From Sinonovacula constricta (taxonomy: Eukaryota > Mollusca > Bivalvia > Cardiida > Solecurtidae): a DNA stretch of 64,000 nucleotides. Position 1 is the first letter of the stretch, and every line of letters begins with the position of its first letter. Both the position numbers and the translations under genes were made by a program. The stretch lies in NCBI GenBank assembly GCA_007844125.1, contig CM017561.1, positions 59,361,715 to 59,425,714 on the forward strand, given 5' to 3'. Below are positions 23,931 through 36,000 of this stretch, piece by piece. The notes below the pieces were generated by a model. The model worked only from the letters and a program-made list of their open reading frames with translations, made no database searches and had not been told where the DNA came from.

Positions 23931-25871
23931 ATTATTTAAGAAGGGGATAACCTTTCCTTTTGCCCACCTAAGTATTACTAAACTCCCAAACTATAAATGA
24001 TTTAGGACTAAAACTAGGTCAAACAAGTAACGTTATGTATGACAGAATGTCTTCAAAACTGTATCATGATTCCACTTCCCAAACAAGGGCGGGGAAGTAT
24101 AACACAATATCTAGATTGGTTTGATGTAAAATATAATGCAGCTTCGATAAAGAAAGAGAATTAGGAAAACAACTTTTATCACAGTCTGTGTCTTGGTTGC
24201 GTAGCACATTTTTTATTGGTATCCGATATACTGTAAACGAATCATTAACACACATATAAAACATTATTGTACGGATGTCAGGTTAACCTAGTTGAGTTAT
24301 TTTTTACATACACGCAACTGCTTGTTTCCATAATATTCCTTATTATTAACATTTTAAGGAGTGTATACATCAACAACATGATATGACAACACCTAACATC
24401 ATACGCCCTATATAATATCAAAATACTAAAAAAAAAGTTTTTTAAATGTCTCTTTCGAAAAATGCATTCGAGACACCCATCAGGAAATGCGAGGTTAGAG
24501 CTCTGTAAAACCTGCTTAAGCAGTAAAACATGCTGAGCATATTAACTTAAACATCCTTCACATATTTATGCTAACAATTATGGCACTCCTATCCAATCTG
24601 ACGCATTTAATCGGCTTGACAACTGTATCTACTCGCGTTACTTCTCCCGGTTATAAATACTGAAAAATCGTGCAAAGAAGGCAATGTAATTCGAATGTCG
24701 TTTAATGTCCCTACACTTTTAACATTTCATTAATAAGCGGCACCACCTAAAACATCTATCCGCAGCATGTTTTTGCGAGTTAGTCACGAACATTCCGTTA
24801 ATTAAAATCCCCGCACCCCCACCAAAGAATTTTGATGTGTAATGTTTAGCAATTAATACTTACAAACAAATCTCCAGTGGTTTAAGTAATTACATGTTAG
24901 TGTTACAAAAGGTAGGATAAATTATGATGATTTTTTTTCGATACGTACACCTTTGATTAAAAACCTATTTACGAATAGTTTATACAGGATTTTCAAGCTT
25001 GGTGTGAGTCATGATCTTTGCAAAGCTACAAGTCTCAACAGCTATAGCTTGCTGTGTCTCCTACAAAGTAGCCATATGTGATAATATTTTGACAATATCT
25101 ATTTGAATAAATTCTGAATGTTGTGTAGTGTTGTTTAACCTCAAGTGGATTAAGCAGTTGCATTATGTTTAATAATAGTAATATAGTATTTTTAATTATT
25201 TTTGTAAGTTTTTTTAAATAACATTCTTTGTAAAATATTGCTAAATTATAATCCAGCCACATGTGCTCAATTAGTCTACTTAATTTACATAAGATGAATT
25301 AGGGTTAATGTCATGTAAATGTCGATGATATTTCTATCAACATTAGGTTGAATTCATTTTTACACTGGTATAAGTCGTTCACCTTGAATGTTGTCTATAT
25401 GTTTTTTTCTTCTTTGTAAAGCACCATTTATGAGATTTCCAATGTAAAGTATTTTAATTGTGGTTTATGTATAAGCCAATAATTTATTCTTTCAAATACG
25501 CATGCCATTCTATTTATTTGGTATTGCTTTTTAAGGATAATGTCGTTAAACTTTATTTTTTTATCTTCACATCTGCTTTAAAAAGTAGTTGATTGATATC
25601 GTAAACGTTTTTATTTCAAACCCTGCATGCATGTTCTCTGCATTGCCCGAACACGAATGGTAAGAACCAGTTTCTGTGAGCAAGGTACAAGCCTATCAGT
25701 AAATTTAGATAAGTATGGGCCATCTAGTTGACATTGAGACAGTTGGTGTCTTAAATTACTAATTCTATCAACCTCCTTCACACAGGGCACCTCGAGAGAT
25801 ACAAACATCGACAACTGCGGATTTGTGAATGGTGGTGCTATAAGAACGACTATTGGTCTTCTCTGTCAGAG

Positions 25872-25878
25872 TATAAAA
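25872..25878 (+). promoter_or_regulatory. TATA box of the GPCR gene
   Basis: A clean 'tataaaa' lies 108 bp upstream of the GPCR start codon. Transcription would be expected to start near 25900-25910, giving a 5' UTR of roughly 80 nt. The surrounding 250 bp is GC-richer than the local background, consistent with a core promoter. The assignment rests on position and motif only. Confidence 0.6.
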
Positions 25879-25939
25879 GCCGAAGTGGCATTGCTTTCAA
25901 TACCAGATTCCCTTTAACGAACACCAGATACGTTCTCCG

Positions 25940-25948
25940 ATGAAATAG
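25940..25948 (+). promoter_or_regulatory. Minimal upstream ORF (Met-Lys-stop) in GPCR leader
   Basis: ATG-AAA-TAG lies 38 bp upstream of the GPCR start, inside the predicted 5' UTR. Such a short uORF could lower translation of the main ORF by using up scanning ribosomes. Whether it matters depends on the real transcription start, which is only predicted here. Confidence 0.45.
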
Positions 25949-25985
25949 CACACTGTGCTTAGAAAAACAAGCGGTTATACAAGGA

Positions 25986-28900
25986 ATGGATAGCGACTAC
26001 CTTTCATATGATGGTGAAAATACAGAATTTAATACTTACGCCGTTGCAACGGATTTAGGTTTAACAATGTTAAACTCTAGTTCTACCAACATTACGAATA
26101 ATTCTACAGTTTTTCCGGATCAATACAATGCTTTTGAGACCTTTACTAAACTAATGTACGCTTACGGAATACCAATTATAAGTTTATTTGGTATCCTTGG
26201 GAATATATTATCCTTTAAGGTGTTTGTGTTCACTAGTTTTGGAAGCCATTCGTCAAGTACCTATATTGGAGCATTGAGTCTTTCGGATACAGGATTTTTG
26301 GCATCTCTTCTACTAACATGGCTGGGACATGGGAGGATCGGATTGCGATACAGTCACACGGCTGTCTTCTGCCATGTCATGATCTTCGTAACCTATGTCT
26401 GCAGTTTTTTGTCAGTGTGGTACGTTGTGCTCATCATGATTGACAGGTATGTTTAAAAATAACCACGAAAGTTTTTATTAATGTATGCTAAATTGGTAAA
26501 AACATGCTTAACTAATATTTTTATCGTGTAGTCTATTTATACCCCAAGGTCAGTGTTGATATGTTAAAATAGCGGTTGCCTGACTTTATCTCTGACATGC
26601 TGAAAATAAGTAAGATAATATGATCTCCGTATTCAATGTAATAAAAGCAATTAAGTGCAACATACTTAACGCCGTTATCTACGATATAAGTAATACCCGC
26701 ACCATGAAAGAACAATCGATAATAACTTTAAACAACTAAATTTAATTTGTGGAAAGGCACAATTATGGTTTTTGGTTATTAAAGGCTTACGTCCGTTATA
26801 TATTAACATTTGATTTCAGAGTAATTTAAAGACAACAATTGGAAAATGCAAAGTATTTCACATATGATACCCGACAAATAAACGATGAAGAGAACATTAT
26901 GAGGGTGTGGTATTTTGCATGTTTAAAACCTGAAACATATCAACCAATTACACAAGAGGTGATACATTTTACTGTATAGTTTCGACGAAATTTAAGTTAA
27001 ATCTTAACAATTTAATTTTTATATATATATTTAATTCGTACTTCAAATATAAACCCAATCTTTGTACATGTATAGCAGCAACTACAAAAGAAATTCATTG
27101 CGTTGTAAACTTAACACAAAATTATACAGAATAATGGTATCTAAATGCCCGTTAAATGTCAAAAATGATATTGACATCAATAATATGGCTTATCTAGGTT
27201 CCAGATACATCTCACCGACACAATAATGTTAATCACAACTGTTACTGGTTCAGAACACCGTCCGAATAAATTCTGGGTAACTTGGAAAATTCCATAAATA
27301 TAAGTGCCCCGTCCGGCCGTAGAACTAAGAATTTGCAATCATACATTAAGAAGGATACAAATCTATTGTAATAACAACAATGTAAAAAGATATACATTTT
27401 TAAAGATACATGTTAAGGGACTTAATGTAATAAAATGTTAAACACATAAAACATGAATTGTGACCAAATGATAAACAAATGAAATCAGATGTGTTTAATG
27501 CATTTGAGCTTCGGCAAATGATTGTCAGACCTTTTGCCGACTGACCGTTCCAAGTCGTAACTGCTGTTTTTATTTCTTTTTGTGTGTTATGTCTCGTCTC
27601 TGTGTTTTTGTCACGTTTACATTTACCATGTTTGACTTTGTCTACAGGTAGATAAAATTTAAATATCTGTGGAAATTATGATAGGACGTTTTCTGTTTTA
27701 CCTATTTATTCAGTTTCCCACTAGCGTATTCCACGACAGCCTGTGAACGACCCGATTTGCATCTGCTCCAAGAACACTTGGAGTTTGATTTTTTGAAGAA
27801 AACACAGATAAAGAAACTATGTTGTCAGACCAAGTTTGTTTATTTCATTGAACATACAAAGAAAACGTGCACACTCTTGAGTATTCTGTTTGATACAATG
27901 CTAACATCATATCATGTGATATTTCAGTTTTTGGTTTGAAAATATATTATATTTGTTGTTTTTTGTGTGCAATATGTCTAATTCAGAAACACATTTGAAT
28001 AAACTAATATTTTTATGAATAAACTTATAATATTATGTCTGAGTGTATTGCTTTGTTGTTGCGTATTCTGCTATGTAGGAGAAGAATGAACACGAGAAAA
28101 ATGTATGTGAGGAACCATCAGCTATGAATTGTTTTATTTATAGATGTAAGTGTTACATCTTTTATTGTCATATTAAAAGTCACTTTGATAAGCCGTAATA
28201 AAACATTTGCAGAATTATTAAGAAGATACAACGTTTATGGTGTTGCTCAATTAAACAATTATTTCTTCAGTAAATTCGCTATGTGGATGGATTTTGAAAC
28301 AGTCATAGTTTCCTCATGATTTAATTCAGTATATGCAGATTTTAGCAACACATTATTGACAAAAGAATGAAACAATTAATCACATATAAGTATTTAACAA
28401 AGTTAGTTAAACTTTAATATAGTTATACAAAACATTGTTTCAACATTAAAACTGAACAATTTTTTTTGTCATTTCGGTTCCCGGTTCCTAGACTGCATGC
28501 GTACTAAGTCTACAATATCGATTAACTTGTTCTAACTAATTATATTGCCTTTCAAGCAAGTATTACACCCAGGAAATGACATTAATCCTACATGGAATGG
28601 AACATTTAAAGTGACAACATATATACCCGAAAAGCAGATAATAACATTTTACTAATTTGAACAAATATATTTTCATATGCACTTAAGCACATCTTAACTA
28701 CTGTTGCGATCGATTTTTAATTTAATAATGGGAAATCATAACGTCAGAAGAAAAAACTAAATCGATATTCAACAAATGAGTTCGGCAATCAAGAAATCTT
28801 TACTATGGAAAGAGGTAATACGCTTATCTTAAGGAAAAACACAATCCAGGGCAATTACCTGGATTATAGAAGTATATTATGCTTTATGTATGCTTGTTTT

Positions 28901-29625
28901 TGTTTGCAATAAAACGTTTTGTGGTTCCTTTTTAACAACACATTTTAACGCTAACTGATGATTGCTGTTTTCTTTTCAGATATATCGTTGTTTGCCATTC
29001 ACTACGTGTCACTGACTGGTGTAATAAACGCCGAGCTAGGATTGCAACCGCTGGCATCACAGTGTTTGGACTTCTTTTTTATGGGCATACATTCTTCACT
29101 GCAGAAGTAGTTGGTGACAACTGTAATACACGACTCATGCTCAAGTTCCTATCCATCTTTGTCTACGTCGATACAGCAGTCACTTTCATCATTCCATTTG
29201 CCATTATATTCCTACTCAACATCGTGGTTATATTGTCAATACGACGCTTTCAAGTAAGACATGTTCTAATTAAGACTGACCGGACACGCGACATGACGTC
29301 GATAAACATATTGTCTAAAGCTCAGTTTCGGATCACAAAGACATTCACGCTTGTGTCGATAGTGCTTCTTGTGACTAACCTTCCAAGCCATGGAATCCGG
29401 CTCTACATATCATATTTCAAAGATCAAATCATGAATCAGGATAACACGAGCCTTATGTATGCCCAGCATGTGTTTCAGATTATATATTATTTCAACTTTG
29501 CTGTGAACTTTTTATTGTATAGTGTAAGCTCGGATCGATTTCGGAAGTACCTCTCGTATAAATATTTTTGCCACTACCTTTATAAGCGCTTCAGGAAAGG
29601 AAATAATGACCACTTATATAGATAG
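25986..29625 (+). CDS. Class A (rhodopsin-like) peptide-type GPCR, two exons
   Basis: Exon 1 coding 25986-26446 and exon 2 28980-29625 join to 1107 nt, 368 residues. The intron is phase 2, inside the Arg codon of DRY. The N-terminus has sequons at N30, N35, N38 and N39 and no signal peptide. TM1 (58-82) holds the GN pair (72-73), TM2 has LSLSD (D101), C129 at the start of TM3 can pair with C202 in the second extracellular loop, and DRY is 153-155. TM4 is about 173-195, TM5 209-240 with P226, TM6 272-297 with P289. TM7 ends NFLLY (330-334) instead of NPxxY, followed by SSDRFRKYL (helix 8). All seven helices are present and there is no stop or shift. The overall pattern resembles invertebrate neuropeptide (FMRFamide-receptor-like) families. 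The ligand and exact family cannot be assigned from sequence alone. The ATG at 25986 is the first in frame after the predicted leader. Confidence 0.93.
27535..27640 (-). repeat. Dispersed repeat DR1, inverted, in the GPCR intron
   Basis: The reverse complement reads 'aatgtaaacgtgacaaaaac', then 'acgagacataacacacaaaa', and ends 'acgacttggaacggtcagtc'. It agrees well with 16385-16455 and with the right end at 42215-42240. Confidence 0.7.
27639..27706 (+). repeat. 65-bp dispersed element, copy 2
   Basis: Begins 'tgtctacaggtagataaaat' and ends 'ttttacctatt', with the core 'aaatatctgtggaaatt' as at 7221-7286 and 31793-31860. It abuts the inverted DR1 copy. In reverse complement it contains 'gtcctat', which also begins the DR1 left half, so the two may be parts of one family. 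Confidence 0.65.
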
Positions 29626-29662
29626 TTGCATCGACTGAGTGTGTATAATCTAATTAACGTGA

Positions 29663-29668
29663 AATAAA
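29663..29668 (+). terminator. Poly(A) signal of the GPCR gene
   Basis: AATAAA lies 38 bp after the GPCR stop codon. A second AATAAA is at 29794-29799, so alternative 3' ends are possible. Which one is used cannot be told from the sequence. Confidence 0.55.
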
Positions 29669-29799
29669 TATAGAGATAGACGAGGAAATAGGTGCTCGAT
29701 TTGTCAACGAATCAATGAAAAAGTGTTATGTGTATGACGGCCATGTATATGCTTTGATGCTGTTAGTTAATGAAAAATTTAATGTGATAAAATAATAAA

Positions 29800-31792
29800 G
29801 AAAATGCTATCGTTTTTTGAATCTTTTTAAATTCACGCTTTCCTTTATACTTATATAAATGTGAATCTTTACATTAATCGTATTAGTAAAGTATGCTTTA
29901 TTAATATGGTAATATGACACAAAATATGAGGTATTGAATAAGCTTGTTTGCCTTGAAACGACACAATTTAAGATGTTAGGTAACTGATTTTTTTTAAAAT
30001 GACATGACATAAAGTGTTTATACTTATGTTCAAAACTAGAGATTAGATAATATACGTGAAAACAGAGACGTTCTTTTCTGAAAATGACTCGTATAAGAGG
30101 AATAATGTTCCTTTTGTTTAATTTCCAGCAATGCTTCGGTTTGGACAAAATAATTCCTCGCGCACGTAAATATGTTTTTGAAAAACAACAACACCACACG
30201 TACAAGACATACAAATAATAAACGAAATATTTGTATTCCAAGCTTTCTCTCCTTAAATTTTTTAACATCAATGTGAAATAATCAGGTTAAAGACAATTTA
30301 AACGCAGATGAAACGAGGGTAACCAACCTGGATTGTAGTAAGGAACAAAATATGTGGGTTTTAAATAAAGAGTATGTGAAAAGTGTAAGCGTTTTGATGC
30401 CCTTCACCTTTGGCACAGGGGAATGACTATATATACGAGTCCCTTTTTGTTACTGGAATCAATACATTTTAAACTTATTAACTAATGAGATTACTTTATT
30501 CGCTTTTAAAATACAAATTTTGATCAATGAGTTTTTATGACATTGATAAAGTATATGCGTAAAAATTATATAATGATAAAAGAAACAAACGATAACCATT
30601 ACTCTCTTGGGAAAGTAGTTACATGCCCCAGCAACTTTTGTTCTTGTTCAGGTATCAGTTAATTAATTATCTTTGCATTTAATCTATGTCAATCATATGT
30701 GCAAGGGTTATACGTTAAGTATCATTAATTGCTAATAGTTCATAGTATTTGTTTCTTAAATGTGTTTATAGTAAAAGTTGTTCTTTTGGTTGACAAAGGC
30801 TTTTGCACACATCAAACCTTCTCGTGTAAACAATGCTTATTTTGAAAAAAAGGTTTGTATGTTTCAATTATTTTAATTACAATGACAAATTGACATTTTA
30901 AAAAAACAAAAAATAAACTTTGGACAGGCGCAAGCAAATTCAACATCAATTCTTTCTTTAACATTTATAGCAGCTGGTAGTAGGTTCTTTATAGCAGCTA
31001 AGTTATGTATCATGATAACTCCAGTAAATTCCTAATGATAAAGTTCGAAGGAGTCAACAAAATAGTTTGCAACAGGTTGTAAGTGAGGCACATATTACAC
31101 AAAGTTTATCAGATGTACGCAGGTAATCTATTATACGGGCACCGTTATAGACGCACAAATAGAATAAATGGCTTCCACGTACACCTTTTGTTTGCTGAAA
31201 AGTACATTTTAGATATTTTCAATACTGATACAATATTGTTCAGTTAAATTTGTTGTCTCAATTTGGCTTTTCATCACTATTTGAATTACAGATAGATACA
31301 GTACAGATAGTTGATAGTCATCTCAGCATACTCAAGCAAAACGATAACAACAAAATGCAATTAAATTTAAAGATTTGAAAACGAGTAACAACATCAGAAA
31401 ATTTCGAATAGTGCCCCCCCCCCCCCCCAAAAAAAAAAAATGAACATTAAATATGTATCTGAAAGATGACAATATATGTTAACATTTGATAACAGTTTTC
31501 AACTGATGAAAAATAATCTGTCCCTGTTAAATAAATGATCAAGTAGTTTGCCAAATAAAAAAATGTAGAAAACATAAACAAAAATGGAAAAACGAGCTGT
31601 TTGAAGTCACTGAGGCTTAGAGAATACAATTGAAAACTGATTTATATAAAGACATTACGATTGAAACAGTTTTCGACAAGGAAAGAGACATGCTTTTATT
31701 TGTGAGCGTAACTACATGTACTTATCTACGCATTTTTTTCATTTATTTAGTCGATATATGACCTTAGGAAAACATGTAATACCCCAGAAAGT
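29800..31792. other. Non-coding downstream of the GPCR gene
   Basis: AT-rich. A 154-codon ORF on the - strand (29807-30271) is long for this region. It is rich in Phe, Tyr, Lys and Asn, as expected from AT-rich noise, has no motif, and is partly antisense to the GPCR 3' flank. A C15-A12 homopolymer pair sits at 31414-31440. Confidence 0.5.
31414..31440 (+). repeat. Poly(C)-poly(A) run
   Basis: Fifteen C followed by twelve A. The same arrangement (C17-A10) recurs at 48325-48351. Run lengths in assemblies are error-prone. Confidence 0.85.
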
Positions 31793-31860
31793 TGTCTACA
31801 GGTGGATACAATTTAAATATCTGTGAAAATTTTGATAGGACTTTTTCTTATTTACCTATG
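31793..31860 (+). repeat. 65-bp dispersed element, copy 3
   Basis: Starts 'ttgtctacaggtggatacaa', carries 'aaatatctgtgaaaattttg' and ends 'cttatttacctatg'. It lies about 25 bp left of the minisatellite array and shows a few substitutions relative to the other two copies. Confidence 0.7.
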
Positions 31861-31885
31861 TTATCACACCGCTGGCAAACGACAA

Positions 31886-33050
31886 TTTCACACCGCAGAC
31901 AGATCAGATAACCTCAGACAGATTAGAGACAAATAAAATGATATACAAGCGCAGACAGACAAGATGATATCCCACCAAAGACAGAGGAAATATTATCCCA
32001 CTGTAGACAGATGAAATGATATTCCACTGCAGACAGATGATAAGATATCCTATCTCAGATAGCTGAAATGATATCCCAGAGAAACAGATGCCATGATATT
32101 CTACCACAGACACATAATATGACATCCTATCGCAGACAGATGACATGACATCCCATTGCCTACGCATGACATGATATCCTACTACAGACATGTGGTATGA
32201 TATCACACGGAAGACAGATTATATGATATCCTACTACAGACATATGATATGATATCCGACCACAAATAGATGCTATGATATTCCACCGCAGACGCATGCA
32301 ATGATATTCAACTGCAGACATGGGCTATGATATCCCACTGTAGACACATGATATAATATTCCTTTGCAGACACAAGTAAGATATTTCATTGCCGACAGCA
32401 GTTGTGACATCCCATAACAGACACATGATATGATATCCCACTGCAGATATGTGATATGACATCCCATCGCAGTCAGCTGATATGATATCTCATTGCAGTC
32501 ACATTTTATAATATCGCACTGTGGACATGTGATAGGATATCCCTAGGGAGACAGATGATAAGATATCCCATTGCAGAGAGATGATATGGCATTCCACCGC
32601 AGACAGATAACGTAAAATATTCCATCACAGACAGGTGATAAGATATCCCACCGCAGACAGATGATAAGATACCCCACAGCAGACAGATGATGTAATATCC
32701 CACCGCAGAGAGATAATATGAACGCAGACAAATGAAATGATACCGGACCGCAGACAGACGCGATGATATCCCAACACAGACGTATGAGATGACATCCCAC
32801 CACAGGCAGACGAGAGGATATTCCATCACAGACAGACGAGATAATATTTCATCACAGACAAACGGGATGATGTCCCATCACAGACAGGCGAGAGGCGATC
32901 ACAGACAGACGAGGGAATATACCACCACAGACAGACGAGACGATATACACCACAGATAGACGAGACGATATACCATCACAGACAGATGAGAAAATATACC
33001 ATCACAGACAGATGAAAGGATATATTACCATAGACAGGAAAGATGACGAT
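31886..33050 (+). repeat. 26-bp minisatellite array (~44 units)
   Basis: The unit is a 26-mer composed of 'gacagatgatatga' and 'tatcccaccgca', repeated head to tail for about 1.16 kb with no spacers. Period 26 was checked around 32600-32700. Units on the left and centre carry 'gatgatatgatatcccacc'. From about 32810 a subfamily with 'acgaga.gatatacca.caca' takes over, so the array has at least two homogenised domains. Several - strand ORFs (31904-32829) read through it as repeated 'WDIIS'/'GISYHL'-type peptides because a 26-bp period cycles through all frames. They are not genes. No spacers, so it is not a CRISPR array. Confidence 0.95.
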
Positions 33051-36000
33051 CAGCCCCTAAAGAGCTTTCTTAGATTAAATAAGTTTTAGACTAAAGATTT
33101 TGACTTACTTTTCTATGGTACAGATGGTTTGTCTTTTTATTAAAATATAAATGTAGATTAAGCACCATTAGTTAAACAGGATAAAACACTTATTTTCTAT
33201 CAGATGTACAGAAACTGTTATATTAAAGTGGTATATAATAGTATGTTCACTAAAATAGAATTTGACTAAAGAAGACAGTCGTCGGCCAGAAGAATAAAAT
33301 CATTGCTAAAATCTCTAGGTTTCGGATATGTTTTCATTAACCATGATACAGAAAACATAACAATATTTAAAATGTTGTTTAACAATGCAATTGACAATTC
33401 AGATATGACATAAACAAATAGAAAAATAATCAAGGGCTACATGTTATAAAACATTTGCAATTTTTGGTTTCAAGCAATATCTTACTGGTATTTATGTAAA
33501 GAAATTTATAATCGCTCTGACGCGGTATAGATTATTTTTGCACAGATTAAATATAAACTGGATATAATCCCAATAAGCGAGAGAACATGCCATTACTGTA
33601 ATAGGTTGACGATGAATATCAGTCTTTGCTAGAATGGCCGTAGAAGTCATGTTTTAGAAAAAGAATTATACACTCCTAAATGTTATTTGAACAGAATGAA
33701 TCTGATAAAATACGTTTTGTATGAAAATAAAGCAATGATAAAGACCTTTCTATGTTTGTTCATATGTCGTTTATACGATCAATTTCAGCGAAATATTACA
33801 AATAAATTATAATTATTCCTTATTGTGTGCTTTGTATAAAGATAGAAAGTCAATAAACAAACATAATCAAATATTAATAGTCTAAAATAAAGTAAGATAA
33901 TAGTATTTAGTCTTTTATCATTTTAATTGTTTTTATTGATACTTTACATTTCATCGACCTGTATTTTCTCAAAGCCTTTTCTGACCTAAAAGTACATATT
34001 TATATTTGATTTGATATATCGCTATTTAACCGATTTTGTATATTAGTAAATGTATTCAGTAAAGTATATCATATCATATCGAATCATTTTATAACATATA
34101 ATTTCTTTTACACTTGATTGGCATGTAAAAACCTTTGTTCTGTGCAGGTTTTAAATTGTTATATACGCCATAATATTGTATCATTTCAAGGTTTCGATTA
34201 CTTTTTACAGTAAAATCCGATATAGTCGTTTTATCAAAAGAAGGGAGGCATCCCGAAAACATAAGGTGTGTCCATGGATAGAGATAGAGGCACTTTGAAC
34301 AATACTAATGCAAGAACATGACTGTCATTCCGTACAGCTTAGTTGTCTACGTCAATACATGGCTAAAACATATTAAACTCGAAGGATATCGTTATATGAC
34401 AGCGTATTTTAATATTGTCTGTACATGGCCTTATTCGCAACATACCAAGAGCATGTTAAACATATGTCTTTGCAACTCATAGAAATGCTGTATCAAATAT
34501 TTGGACATCAACATGATGCGAGTAATGAACGACATTTCTACGAAATGGGACGACAAACATTTGACCTGTTGTCGACATCTATACGTCAGATTGTCGTCTA
34601 GCGGCGGCTCAAAGTTTCAGATTCTCGCCATTTCTTGTCGACTTGTAATGACTTTAAAGCATAGCATAGAAGGACAGGTGTTTGAGTCTGTTACGAGACT
34701 CAGCGTGTAATTGTGAGTTAAAAATTGCGCCAACTTGAGTTTACATTTACAACAAGCCCCAAAATGTGCTCATCGAGTTTGACAGTATTAATATTTTTAT
34801 GACAATATACTTTTTTGGATTTTATTTTTCTACGGTACAAAATTGTTAGTAACCCGTTATACAGAAAATTATTTGCACGGTTTTAGTTTAAAAGTTTACC
34901 ATTCTGTGTTAACGTGTTAAGAAAAAAAAGACTTACAATACTACAATGTTCAACGTCGTTTGATAAATCAGCAACGCTTTTGGGAACACAATAACATGTC
35001 TGATATTTGTATATCATTATATAAATTAAAAATGTACACACTCACGGTAGACTCAATATACATTTGTGACATTCAAAGAACCATACTATTCCCTAGCACA
35101 TTCTGTGAAAAGTAAAAGTAATTTAGAAGAATGCTTTAAATGTTAAGGGAATTAGTAAACACGAGTTACCGTAATCTTAGAACCGACATCATTCGTCAAC
35201 AGCAAAGAATACGTAATAACATGTCTGCCAGAGGCAGATTAAGAATTAGAATCGCAGTCAATACATAATGTACATGCACTGATAAAGCAAAAAAAAAAAC
35301 ATGCTTGTAATTTTCAGTTATGCTAAACATTTACTTTGCGATTGCGATTAAAACTTGAAAATATTCATGAGTCACACGTTTCTGTAAAATAGTTAATAAA
35401 ATATCGTGTACATAATTTGTTGGCGTTATTGTTTGATAGAATTGAGAATTTATGTTTACTTTGTTTATCATAATTCTATTTTTTTCTAATTTTAAGACAG
35501 TTGTTATTCTTTTCTGCAATTAAAAATGAATTTTATACATGCCACGACTACATCTCACCATTTCTTACGTTAGACACGTATATGGCTGTAAAGTCAGAAA
35601 TGAAATATGTGTTTATTCAATCCGGAAAAGAACCATTTTAATTATATTACCAATGATACAGATGTGCACGGCACATTTATATAAAATACAAGCTTGAGAT
35701 TTTGCTTTAAGGGTCTCAGAAATTTCAGCTTTTGAATACCAATTTCTTTTTGTGTTATATCTTCTTTCGCTCATTAAAGAACATTAAAGCAAGAAAATAT
35801 TAATTTACGGCTTTTTGATGCAGAATCGTGTCTAATTATCGAAATTCTGTTAATTTTGAAATGATTAATTACCCATATTATTTGCATGTTTGAGGTTTTA
35901 TTAACAACAGCATGATCAAAGTATTCCATTGACAAGCACAATTTATAATAGGGTCTTAAAAACCCATTTGTTTACCGTCATAATCGTGTTTGCAAGGTTT

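Larger units (their letters stand above)
20794..25860. other. Non-coding upstream of the GPCR gene
   Basis: About 5 kb with no gene. It contains probable DR1 pieces at 21060-21145, 23417-23534 and 23864-23930 and an AAAT microsatellite near 23048-23081. ORFs at 23305, 24064, 25035 and 25611 are short and motif-free. The 75-codon ORF at 25035-25262 is typical of AT-rich noise. Confidence 0.5.
26447..28979 (+). other. GPCR intron 1 (2533 bp)
   Basis: The donor 'gtatgt' directly follows 'attgacag', and the acceptor is a pyrimidine-rich 'tgctgttttcttttcag'. Joining AG to A restores Arg, and the frame stays open to the stop at 29623-29625. The intron holds an inverted DR1 copy (27535-27640) abutting a copy of the 65-bp element (27639-27706). 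The 60-codon ORFs inside it (26533-26715 and 27757-27939) are chance. Confidence 0.93.

Noticed and set aside
25611..25814. 67-codon - strand ORF just upstream of the GPCR promoter
   Set aside because: The translation looks moderately protein-like, but it sits in the GC-richer promoter region, has no motif, and would be divergent with no support.
29807..30271. 154-codon ORF on the - strand
   Set aside because: Composition is typical of AT-rich noise (Phe, Tyr, Lys, Asn), with no motif and no splice or promoter context. It abuts the GPCR 3' end in antisense.
31904..32829. Several 64-107-codon ORFs on the - strand with repeated Trp-Asp/Ile-Ser-Tyr peptides
   Set aside because: They are translations of the 26-bp minisatellite. 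The period is not a multiple of three, so all frames show similar repeats.
31886..33050. CRISPR-like array
   Set aside because: The units are contiguous and have no spacers, and the host is a eukaryote. It is a minisatellite.
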